Program-made: the position numbers and the translations under genes | Part shown: in pieces, positions 1 to 7,969 of the stretch | Position numbering within the stretch: the stretch's first letter is position 1 | Layout of the letters: each line of letters starts with the position of its first letter | Notes under the pieces: generated by a model | Database searches by the model: none | Told to the model about the DNA's origin: nothing | Seen by the model: the letters and a program-made list of their open reading frames with translations, nothing else | DNA from: CAYWBU01 sp942491525 | Lineage (GTDB): Bacteria > Desulfobacterota > Desulfomonilia > UBA1062 | Length of the DNA stretch: 64,000 nucleotides | Assembly (NCBI GenBank): GCA_942491525.1 | Contig: CALOBW010000030.1 | Coordinates: 310,001-374,000, forward strand | Reading direction: 5' to 3'

Positions 1-471
1 ACCGAAAACATGACCGAACTGCCCGCACCGACCGCTAACTCCAGGGCCTACCACGTCTTTATCGACGGTAGCGACATCTATGCCAGCGGCTACTATCGCA
101 ACGCATCCAATCAGGATATTCCGGGCTACTGGAAGAATGGTGGAGCGTTCACTCCCGCCTACGGCGAATCATTCAGCTGTGACAATATTAACTCCATATA
201 CAGCGGCATGATCAATGGAGAGCTGGTTTCAGTAACATCCCTGGCTAAAGATGGCAGCTCATCAGTTTTCGCCGGCACCAGCAGCGCCTCACAAAAGGTG
301 GGGGTACATGACGGCTACGATATCCCCTGCAGTTTCAAAAACAACAACCTGATAATCGCCGGCCTGTACGATGCAACCGGCACATACTACCTGCAGGGCG
401 GCGAGAAGTATGACCTGCAACTGCCGGCCACCCCGGGCTATGCCGTGGCTGCAACAGTCTGGGTGGATTAA
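1..471 (+). CDS. C-terminal part of a hypothetical exported repeat protein
   Basis: The reading frame is already open at base 1, so the gene begins outside the window; the ATG at base 10 is probably internal. The visible part is about 156 residues, rich in Gly, Tyr, Asn and Asp, with short strand-like units such as VFIDGSDIYASGYY and GYWKNGG. Units like these occur in secreted beta-propeller-like or repeat lipoproteins of unknown function. The next gene downstream, a lipoprotein, has similar strand units (CHWTDG, IAIWIDG), so the two may be paralogues. No catalytic motif is seen. A GC-rich hairpin follows the stop. Function unknown. Confidence 0.6.
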   Translation, partial: TENMTELPAPTANSRAYHVFIDGSDIYASGYYRNASNQDIPGYWKNGGAFTPAYGESFSCDNINSIYSGMINGELVSVTSLAKDGSSSVFAGTSSASQKVGVHDGYDIPCSFKNNNLIIAGLYDATGTYYLQGGEKYDLQLPATPGYAVAATVWVD

Positions 472-486
472 CCACAAACTTTGATA

Positions 487-513
487 TTGGGCCGGGTCAC
501 ATGCCCGGCCCAA
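487..513 (+). terminator. Terminator-like GC-rich hairpin
   Basis: A perfect 10-bp inverted repeat (TTGGGCCGGG / CCCGGCCCAA, loop of 7) starts 15 bases after the stop of the first gene. No T-run follows, so it may be a weak or Rho-assisted terminator, or an mRNA-stabilising hairpin. Confidence 0.5.
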
Positions 514-651
514 AGCTGACAACTTTTCAGACAATTACCTTAAATCGTTACTCTTTTGTTACTCCACCCCAGAATCTCCCTTGGTTAAACCAGGCAGACG
601 CGCAATCATGCGGCCGGCACTAAGCCCGCAATCTGAGACTTGGGAGAGATG

Positions 652-1416
652 ATGAAAAGATTAACCTTAGCTTTAACAGTGCTGCTCCTGCTGAGCGGCT
701 GCGGCGACAACGACGATATCGATCTGGCCCTGCTGGCCCTCATGAGCCAGGATATGGGTCCCAGCCTGCATGCGGCCGGCGTGGCCGCAACAGCCGACAA
801 GCTTATCGCCTGCCACTGGACTGACGGACGCCTGACCGAACTCGAACACCCCGCCAACTTGAGTGCAGATAGTATCTACACCGCGCTGCAGGAGGATGGC
901 CACACCTACATCGTGGGCGTACTCAAGGATAACGCCGCCGGTAGGGATTATATTGCAATCTGGATCGACGGCGTGCTGGATGCCGACAATATTCATGATG
1001 TCATTAACATTGAGACCAGACATTCATTCACTCTCCAGAACGGCACTGTCCACGGCATCCTAGAGCGATATTTTGACGGTGGCGGCAGCGACTATCTCCA
1101 GTACTGGCAGTGGAACAGCCAAGACGGTTTTGTGCAAGAGATCGCAAATGCCAACCTGGACGCGGACAATGACCATGAATATAAAATGGCCTACCACTCG
1201 CTCTCCATCCAGGGCGACCAGCTGGTCTGGTGCGGCTACAACCAGGAGACAAACAAGGCCCCGGCCATCTTCAAGCTCTCACTGACCGACGGCACCCGAC
1301 AACCTCTACTCCGAAGTCCAGCGCGACCTGCTGCTGCCGATCCACATCTCGGCCATGATGGCCAACGACACCTTCCTGCGCGACTGGATCATCGACGGCG
1401 AACAGGACATCGATAA
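652..1416 (+). pseudogene. Putative lipoprotein gene, 3' end lost at a junction
   Basis: The ATG at 652 follows a GGGAGAG ribosome site. The product starts with a clear lipoprotein signal (MKRLTLALTVLLLLSGC, lipobox LSGC), so the protein should be anchored in the envelope. Residues up to about 210 look like a normal Asp/Gly-rich repeat protein with tryptophan-containing strands (CHWTDG, YWQWNSQDG). From about base 1285-1300 onward the frame becomes Arg/Pro/His-rich (LLRSPARPAAADPHLG), which is the out-of-frame reading of the sensor gene that follows. The native C-terminus therefore appears to be missing. A real deletion and an assembly chimera are both possible. Function of the intact family is unknown. 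Confidence 0.6.
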
Positions 1417-2287
1417 AATCAGCCGTTACCTGAACGAGATCAAAAAGAACTTCAACACCCACACCAGTTTCTTTGTCTCGGATAAAAGCCTCAACTACCA
1501 TGATGAAAACGGTCTGATCAAAAAAGTATCTGCCACCGACCAGGATGACCAGTGGTACTTCAGGGTCCGCGATATGGAGCAGGACTATGAGATCAACATT
1601 GATGCCGACTGGAACAACCGGGATGTGCTGATTATTTTCATCAACTATCGGATTTATGATTTTACCGGCCACTACATCGGCGTAGCCGGCGTCGGACTGC
1701 GGCTGCAGGACCTCAAATCACGCCTTGACTTCTACCAGCACAAATATCAGCGCAGCATCTATTTCATCGACCAGGGCGGCCAGATAAAACTGTCCGGTGA
1801 TCAACATAACGGCATCCGGAACATTGCCGAGGTTGACGGCTATCAGACCATCCTGGATCAGCTCATGGCCAAGCCCCAGAGCTCTTCAAGATTCAAGCGC
1901 GGGCGGGAAACCATCCACACCAATACCCGCTACATCCCCGAGTTCGGCTGGTATATGATCGTCGAGCAGGCCGAGGGCCAGACTACCCGGCCAATCATCA
2001 ACTCCCTCATAATCAATCTGGCCATCTGCGGCCTGGTGACGGCCCTGGTCCTGAGTCTGGTGACGATTGTCATCAGAAGCTACCAGAAACACCTGCACAC
2101 CCTGCAGGGCATCGTACCGATCTGCTCATTCTGCAAACAGATCCGCGACGACCAGGGCTACTGGAACCAGGTCGAAGCCTACATCGCCGAGCACACCGAT
2201 GCCGAGTTCAGCCACGGCATCTGCCCGGAGTGCCAGAAGAAACACTATGCCAAAGAACTCGACCAGGATTTATCAGACGACAGTTGA
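1286..2287 (+). pseudogene. Cache-type membrane sensor protein, 5' end missing
   Basis: The frame opens after a TGA at 1283 and is sensor-like from its first codons (NLYSEVQRDLLLPIHISA), well before the first ATG at 1355. The N-terminal membrane helix expected before a periplasmic Cache domain is absent. Visible parts are a Cache-like sensor region (WIIDGEQDI, SFFVSDKSLNYH, DQWYFRVRDM, roughly 1355-1960), one transmembrane helix (about 1990-2075) and a short cysteine-bearing tail (VPICSFCKQIRDDQGYWNQ, then ICPEC). That tail is common on deltaproteobacterial signalling proteins. No kinase or GGDEF domain follows. A truncated protein could start at the ATG at 1355, but without the first helix it would not be inserted correctly. 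Confidence 0.65.
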
Positions 2288-2320
2288 CAACTGTCAGACG
2301 AAGTGCGCAATAGTGCAGCC

Positions 2321-3211
2321 ATGGCTGACAATAAACTCAAAGGCATCATCTTGCGCATCGTCTCGGCGCTGGCCTTCGCCATCATGGCGGCGGCGGTCAA
2401 GGCCTGCGGCGAGCTGCCGGTCTACGAGAAGGTCTTTGCGCGCAACTTTGTCAGCCTGCTGATCGCCTTCATCGCCATCATGCGCCTGCCCAAGCGGCCG
2501 CCGCTCTTTGGCAGACTCAAAAATCAGCCCCTGCTGCTATCGCGCTCCCTGCTGGGACTGAGCGGGGTGGCGCTCTACTTCTTTGCCATCGACCGCATGC
2601 TGCTGACCGACGCCACCATCCTGAGCATGCTCAATCCGGCCTTCATCGCCATCTTCGCCTCCCTCTTCCTGCACGAGAAGCTCTCCAGGCTGCATCTGCC
2701 GGCGCTGGCAATTATCTTCGGCTGCGCCATCCTGGTGATCAAACCGAGCTTCGACCTGCGGGTTGTACCGGCCCTGGCGGCCACGGGCACGGCGGCCTGC
2801 GCCGGCGGCGCCTACACCATCCTGCGGGCCCTCAAGGGACGCGAAGAGCCGGCCACGGTCGTCTTCTACTTCTCGTTTGTCTCCTGCATCGTGATGCTGC
2901 TGCCCATGTTCATGCACTTCAAGCTGCCCAGCCCGATCCAGCTCTTCTGGCTGCTGATCGTGGGGCTCGGGGCGGCCGCCGGGCAGTTCTGCCTGACCTA
3001 CGCCCACCATTATGCCAAGGCCTCCGAGGTCAGCATCTACAGCTATGCCACCGTCGTCTTCACCCTGATGCTGGACATCCTCGTCTGGCAGACCCTGCCG
3101 GACCGGCTCTCAATCATCGGCGGCAGCGGCATCATCCTGACCGCAATTTTGCTCTACCGCTTTGAGCGTGAGCTCAGTATCCAGACGGCCGAGCAGCGGC
3201 TAACGCAGTGA
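2321..3211 (+). CDS. EamA/DMT-family inner-membrane transporter
   Basis: About 296 residues, the usual length of EamA (drug/metabolite) transporters, with ten predicted hydrophobic helices in two repeated halves. The first half begins ILRIVSALAFAIMAAAVK and has the conserved E-K-V-FARNFVSLLIA stretch. The second begins near ALAATGTAACAGGAYTILRAL. The substrate cannot be told from sequence; relatives export metabolites or amino acids. The start is either ATG 2321 or GTG 2303, and neither has a strong ribosome site. It lies 33 bases after the broken sensor gene and converges on the Calx-beta gene, overlapping its 3' end by 12 bases. Confidence 0.85.
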   Translation: MADNKLKGIILRIVSALAFAIMAAAVKACGELPVYEKVFARNFVSLLIAFIAIMRLPKRPPLFGRLKNQPLLLSRSLLGLSGVALYFFAIDRMLLTDATILSMLNPAFIAIFASLFLHEKLSRLHLPALAIIFGCAILVIKPSFDLRVVPALAATGTAACAGGAYTILRALKGREEPATVVFYFSFVSCIVMLLPMFMHFKLPSPIQLFWLLIVGLGAAAGQFCLTYAHHYAKASEVSIYSYATVVFTLMLDILVWQTLPDRLSIIGGSGIILTAILLYRFERELSIQTAEQRLTQ

Positions 3212-4837
3212 GGAGATGAAGCAGCCGCTGTCGCTCTCCGGAGGCAGCATCGGCAGCGGCTGGCTGACCGGCAGAGCCTTGGGCACAGCCACCGCAAAGG
3301 CGTCGTGCAGGGTAACCTCAACATCTTCAGCCGGGCCGCTCCCGCTGAGGCTGTAGAGCAGCTTGTTGCCGGCCAGGGTGGGCCAGAACTCGTGGAATCC
3401 ATCTCCATCAACCCTGAAGAAACGAGCGTCAACCGGCAGCTCTTCGGGCAGGGTCAGGCTGAGCTGAATTGTCGCCCCGCTAACGACATTTTCCACATCA
3501 AACTCCAGCATGCCGTAGGGGAAGCTGACATAGTCGGGCCTGTTCGGAAGGTTGTCGTAATATTCATCAACCGGATAGGCGGCAACGTTCCTGAGGCGCA
3601 CCTCCGGGTTGGCGCTGACATCGACGGTTAAACGGCCGTTATGCTCGGGGGCGACGACGCTGGCAACCGCCGGGCTGGCCGGATCGACATCTTCATTGTC
3701 CGGGGCGCCGTCACGGTCGCTATCGTCAGACTTGATGTCATCATCCATGACAAAGGCCCTGACATCATCCGGCTTCATGCCGGAGTAATCAGAATATGCA
3801 TCCATCATCGTGGTCAAGATAATCTCAACATTGCGGTCGCCCCACGGAATATCATCATCCGACCCCTTGACCGTTATATAGTGGGGCTCATCCCAGTTCT
3901 CTGCGGTAACAACAACCTTATCCGGCATAACCGTTGCTGCAGACCCATCACGGCTATAAACGAAGAAATACATCTCATGCAGCGGCTGGGTCATGAATTC
4001 AACCTTGATTCTGGCGCTGCCGTCTTCAGACAGCTCGATATGACGAGGAGAAACCTTAATGCCGGCACTGTCATTATCGAGGATATCCAGGCGGATATCG
4101 CCGGGGCGGCGGCCGGCGTAGCCGGAGGCCTCGCTGGAGGTGTTGTTGAAGTTTACGAAAAAATCGCGGCGGCTTTCAGCCTTGCTGTCGTCAATGGCCG
4201 ATACTCTGACAACCTGATCATAGTTCCAGTTGTCAGGGGTGAAGGTCAGGAGGGCCGGCGAAATCGCAACTTCCTCAGAGAGGGTGCTGCCGACTTCGAG
4301 GGTCACATCTTCAGCGGGCTGGTTGGCCAGGCGCACGGTGAAAGAGACGTCGTCACCATCTTCGCTGATGAACTCGGCCGACGGCTCTCCGACAAAGATG
4401 TGGGGATAATCCCGATTAACAATAGTGATTACCCTGGTCATTTCAGCCAGATCAAGATAGGCGGGATCCATGGTTTCATCCCGATTGACCCTGATCCTGA
4501 CATCTACATCCTGATCGCCGTCAACCACCAGATCACTGATACCGGTAAAGATTGCATTCTGGGAGACGTTCCAGTTTGAAGGCGTGAAAGTGATGCTCTC
4601 CTGATACATCACAAGCTCACTGGAGTCTGCGCTGATGAAATCCAGCACCACCCGACCGGACGGCTTGCTTTTGAGCTGCACGGCCAGGCAGCCGGCACTG
4701 CCCTCGTAGGTCCGCTGGTATTCATTTCTGACCTCAACCCCGACAGTTTCGTCAGCTTGCAGTGGCGCGGCCGAGATAACTAAGAGGGCCAATAAAAATT
4801 GAACAGTTTTACCCAATATGCTGAAAATATTCTTCAT
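3200..4837 (-). CDS. Exported Calx-beta protein with choice-of-anchor-U-like C-terminus
   Basis: 545 residues with a signal peptide (about 1-29, cut near LQADETV). Several tandem beta-sandwich repeats of the Calx-beta type follow, each with S-E-D-G and L-T-F-T-P-x-N-W-x-x-x-Q-x-V/I motifs. The frequent acidic loops would suit calcium binding. A short D-S-D-R-D-G-x-P-D linker (thrombospondin-type-3 style) comes next, then a domain resembling choice-of-anchor U (YVSFPYGMLEFDVENV). The protein ends in DSGCFISSLR, a cysteine tail also found on the subtilase at 60.7 kb and reminiscent of the CFIATAAYGS sorting tails. AGGAG lies 9 bases before the start. It is probably a surface or secreted adhesion/structural protein. 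Confidence 0.7.
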   Translation of the reverse strand: MKNIFSILGKTVQFLLALLVISAAPLQADETVGVEVRNEYQRTYEGSAGCLAVQLKSKPSGRVVLDFISADSSELVMYQESITFTPSNWNVSQNAIFTGISDLVVDGDQDVDVRIRVNRDETMDPAYLDLAEMTRVITIVNRDYPHIFVGEPSAEFISEDGDDVSFTVRLANQPAEDVTLEVGSTLSEEVAISPALLTFTPDNWNYDQVVRVSAIDDSKAESRRDFFVNFNNTSSEASGYAGRRPGDIRLDILDNDSAGIKVSPRHIELSEDGSARIKVEFMTQPLHEMYFFVYSRDGSAATVMPDKVVVTAENWDEPHYITVKGSDDDIPWGDRNVEIILTTMMDAYSDYSGMKPDDVRAFVMDDDIKSDDSDRDGAPDNEDVDPASPAVASVVAPEHNGRLTVDVSANPEVRLRNVAAYPVDEYYDNLPNRPDYVSFPYGMLEFDVENVVSGATIQLSLTLPEELPVDARFFRVDGDGFHEFWPTLAGNKLLYSLSGSGPAEDVEVTLHDAFAVAVPKALPVSQPLPMLPPESDSGCFISSLR

Positions 4838-4897
4838 GATGCAAACTCCTGCTGATGATCTTGTTATAGATGCTATAAATTACAGCACACCATACAC

Positions 4898-4913
4898 CCG
4901 AACAGTCGTTCGG
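4898..4913. promoter_or_regulatory. Candidate operator before the metal-efflux operon
   Basis: A perfect 6-bp inverted repeat, CCGAAC-AGTC-GTTCGG, lies between the divergent Calx-beta gene and the efflux operon. Its size suits a TetR-family dimer, and a TetR gene closes the operon. A possible -35 (TTGACT, 4957) with a weak -10 (TATTCT, 4979) lies downstream. The assignment is inference. Confidence 0.35.
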
Positions 4914-5001
4914 TCAAGTTTCATCAGCTAACCGCATATCCATTCATTTCAGCTAATTGACTTAGCCCTCACCCGACTTATTCTTGCTTCATGGAGGAAC
5001 G

Positions 5002-6228
5002 ATGAAGCGGTTAATCATCCTGATCCTGCTGCTGCCTCTCAACGCCCAGGCGTTGGGACTTGACGACTATATCGAGCTCGGGCTGCGCGAAAACCCCGGT
5101 CTGCTGGCGGCCAGCAGCCAGTGGCAGGCCAGCCGGGAGGCGGCCCGGACCGCCGGGTTGCCGCCCGACCCGCAGATCGCCTACACCCACTTCATCGAAG
5201 AGGTCGAGACCCGCGTCGGGCCCCAGGAGTACAAGCTCGGCCTGCGCCAGCCGCTGCCCTGGGCCGGCCGCCTGCTCAAGCAGAGAGATATCGCCCAAGG
5301 CCGCGCCCGCCAGGCCGAGTTGAACTACGAGCTGGCCGCCGCGCAGCTGATCCTGCAGCTCAGCCAGCTCTACTACGCGCTCTACCTGAGCGCCTATGAG
5401 ATCGACAATCTCAGCCAGCAGCTGCAGCTGCTCGAGCAGAGCCTCAAGGTCAGCGAGAAACGCTACGCCGCGGCCAGCGCCGGCCATGCCGAGCTGCTGG
5501 AGCTGCGCATGCAGCAGGCCCGCCTCGCTGAGCGCCGACTTAAGCTCGGCGACCTGCTCGCCAGCCAGCAGGCCCTCTTCAACAGTCTGCTCAACCGGGC
5601 GCCCCAGCTGGAGATCGATCTGCCGCACAGCCTGCCCGCACCCTCCGAGCTGCCGCCGACAGCCCTGCTGCTGCAACTCAGGGACAACCCCCAGCTCAGC
5701 CTGAGCCGCAACGCCAGCAGCATTGCCAGGGAGCAGGAGCGTTTAAGCCGCCTCAACCGGGTGCCCGATTTCACCCTGGGAGTCGAATATATCGAGACCG
5801 GCGCGGCGCTCAACCCCACCACCAAAGACAGCGGCAAGGACCCGCTGATGGCCAGCATCGCCGTCAATCTGCCGCTCTGGGGCAGCCAGGCCGAAAGAGC
5901 GCAGAGCCAGGCCAGCCATCAGGCCAGCCTGGCGCAGAGCCTGACTCTTATGCGCCAGCTGGAGGCCCGGGTGCTGACCGCCGTCAACAGCTACCGCGAA
6001 GCCCGGCGCCGCTTCAGCCTCTACGACGGCGAACTGCTCCCGCTGGCCGACCAGCTCTACCAGGTGCGGCTGAAAGATTTTGAGAGCGCCCGCAGCTCCT
6101 ACGCCGCGGTGCTCAAGGCCCGCCAGCAGCTGCTGGAGCTGCAGTTTATGCGTGAAACCGCCCTGACAGATTGCGCCAAGCTCAGGGCCGAACTGGCCTT
6201 CCTGGCCCCGGAGGAGAAAAATGACTAG
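5002..6228 (+). CDS. TolC-family outer-membrane factor (CusC-like)
   Basis: 408 residues. The start is fixed by GGAGG five bases upstream, so the upstream TTG at 4984 is rejected. A signal peptide (MKRLIILILLLPLNAQA) leads into two copies of the outer-membrane efflux domain, made of long Gln/Leu/Ala-rich helices. The sequence LPPDPQIAYTHFIEEVETRVGPQEYKLGLRQPLPW (split here as one motif block near residues 50-85) is typical of the metal-efflux branch. It would form the outer-membrane channel for the adaptor and RND pump encoded directly downstream. Its stop overlaps the adaptor start by 8 bases, which indicates translational coupling. Confidence 0.9.
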   Translation: MKRLIILILLLPLNAQALGLDDYIELGLRENPGLLAASSQWQASREAARTAGLPPDPQIAYTHFIEEVETRVGPQEYKLGLRQPLPWAGRLLKQRDIAQGRARQAELNYELAAAQLILQLSQLYYALYLSAYEIDNLSQQLQLLEQSLKVSEKRYAAASAGHAELLELRMQQARLAERRLKLGDLLASQQALFNSLLNRAPQLEIDLPHSLPAPSELPPTALLLQLRDNPQLSLSRNASSIAREQERLSRLNRVPDFTLGVEYIETGAALNPTTKDSGKDPLMASIAVNLPLWGSQAERAQSQASHQASLAQSLTLMRQLEARVLTAVNSYREARRRFSLYDGELLPLADQLYQVRLKDFESARSSYAAVLKARQQLLELQFMRETALTDCAKLRAELAFLAPEEKND

Positions 6229-7969
6229 ACTCAGACAGATCCTGATCGCAGGCAGCCTGCTGCTGGCGGGCTTCATGGCAGGCCAGGGCCTAAACTCCAT
6301 GCAGGAGCTGCATGAACATGACGCCACCCTGGTCACCATGGAGGACGGCCAGCAGATCTGGACCTGCTCCATGCACCCCCAGGTCAGGATGGACCAGCCC
6401 GGCGACTGCCCCATCTGCGGCATGGAGCTGATCCCCCTCAAGGATGACGACACCCAGCAGCTCGGCGAACGTCAGCTCAAACTGAGCCCGGCCGCGGCCA
6501 AGCTGGCCGAAATTCAGGTCAGTGCAGTCGGGCCGCCCGCGGCCGAAGCGCTGATCCGGCTGGCCGGCACGGTCGAGTTCGATGAGACGCGCCTGGCCCA
6601 GATTGCCGCACGCATGCCCGGCAGGCTCGAGAAACTCTATGTGGATTTCACCGGCGCCACGGTCCAGGCCGGCGACAAGCTGGTTGAAATCTACAGCCCG
6701 GAACTCTTCAGCGCCCAGCAGGAGCTGCTGGAGTCGGCCGACAACCCGGCCCTGCGTCGGGCCGCGCGCGAGAAGCTCAGGCTCTGGGGCCTGAGCGATG
6801 AGCAGATCCAGAGAATCATCAAGCACGGCCGGCCCAGCGACACCCTTGAGATCAACTCCCCGATCAGCGGCGTCGTGATCAAAAAGCAGGCCCACGAGGG
6901 CATGTATCTCAAGACCGGCGACACCATCTACACCATCGCCGACCTCCAGCACCTCTGGGTCATGCTGGACGCCTATGAGAGCGACCTGCCTTGGCTTAAG
7001 AGGGGCCAGTTCGTCAACTTTGCCACCACGGCCGGCTACAGCCTGCAGGGCCAGGTGGTCTTCATCGATCCGGTGCTCGACCCGCGCACCCAGACCACCA
7101 AGGTGCGCGTTGAGATCGACAACGCCGCCGGCCTGATCAAACCGGGCATGCTGGTGCAGGCCAGCATCAGAGGCGAGCTGCAGCATGATCTGGCCGGCAT
7201 GAGCGCCATCCCGGCCAGCGCGCCCCTGATCACGGGCAAGCGCGCCGTGGTCTACGTCAAGCAGGGCGACATCTACAGCGGCCGCGAGATCGAACTGGGC
7301 CCGCGCGCCGGCGACCACTACATCGTGCATGCCGGGCTTGAAGCGGGCGAACTGGTGGTGACCAACGGCAACTTCAAGATCGACAGCGCCCTGCAGATCG
7401 CGGGCCAGCCCAGCATGATGAGCCCGCAGGGCGGCCTGCCCCAGAGCGGTCATCAAAACCACGGAGCCGCCGTGGCCGCCACCCTGGACCACGAATCCCA
7501 GCAGCAGACCGCCACGATACCGGCTGAGTTCAAGCTCCAGCTCGGCAGCGTCGCCGCAACAGCCGCCGAACTGGCCGCGGCCCTGGCCAAGGATGACTTC
7601 AAACTTGCCGCGGCCAGCCTGCCGGCCCTGGAGTCCGGTCTCAATAAAATTGACATGGCTCTGCTGCCCCACGAACCCCACCTGGCCTGGATGAAAGACC
7701 TTGCCAAACTTAACAGCGCCCTGGAGCAGATGAAGGGCGCAACCGACATCAAGGAGCTGCGCAGCGCCTTCGGCCACTTCAACGCGGCGCTGCTCAGCTC
7801 CATCAAACAGTTCGGCATCCAGAGCGAGACCCGCCTCTACCGCCTGCACTGCCCCATGAGCATGGACGGCAAGGGCGGCGACTGGCTCCAAACCGGCCAG
7901 CAGGTCAACAACCCCTACTACGGCGCAGCCATGCTCAGATGCGGCGAGGTCAAGGAAGAGATCAAATAG
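6221..7969 (+). CDS. cusB: RND periplasmic adaptor with heavy-metal-binding domain (CusB-like)
   Basis: 582 residues in one membrane-anchored adaptor. After an N-terminal signal/anchor comes a heavy-metal-binding motif (WTCSMHPQVRMDQPGDCPIC, then GMELIPL; about residues 45-75). The hairpin/lipoyl/barrel adaptor region follows (GRLEKLYVDFTGATVQAGD, SPISGVVIKK). A C-terminal DUF3347-like four-helix domain (about 430-582) carries a second cysteine/methionine motif, LHCPMSMDGKGGDW. Such adaptors bind Cu(I)/Ag(I) and link the RND pump to the TolC channel. The two extra metal-binding ends make it longer than a classic CusB of about 400 residues. It overlaps the gene before it and abuts the pump gene. 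Confidence 0.9.
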   Translation: MTRLRQILIAGSLLLAGFMAGQGLNSMQELHEHDATLVTMEDGQQIWTCSMHPQVRMDQPGDCPICGMELIPLKDDDTQQLGERQLKLSPAAAKLAEIQVSAVGPPAAEALIRLAGTVEFDETRLAQIAARMPGRLEKLYVDFTGATVQAGDKLVEIYSPELFSAQQELLESADNPALRRAAREKLRLWGLSDEQIQRIIKHGRPSDTLEINSPISGVVIKKQAHEGMYLKTGDTIYTIADLQHLWVMLDAYESDLPWLKRGQFVNFATTAGYSLQGQVVFIDPVLDPRTQTTKVRVEIDNAAGLIKPGMLVQASIRGELQHDLAGMSAIPASAPLITGKRAVVYVKQGDIYSGREIELGPRAGDHYIVHAGLEAGELVVTNGNFKIDSALQIAGQPSMMSPQGGLPQSGHQNHGAAVAATLDHESQQQTATIPAEFKLQLGSVAATAAELAAALAKDDFKLAAASLPALESGLNKIDMALLPHEPHLAWMKDLAKLNSALEQMKGATDIKELRSAFGHFNAALLSSIKQFGIQSETRLYRLHCPMSMDGKGGDWLQTGQQVNNPYYGAAMLRCGEVKEEIK

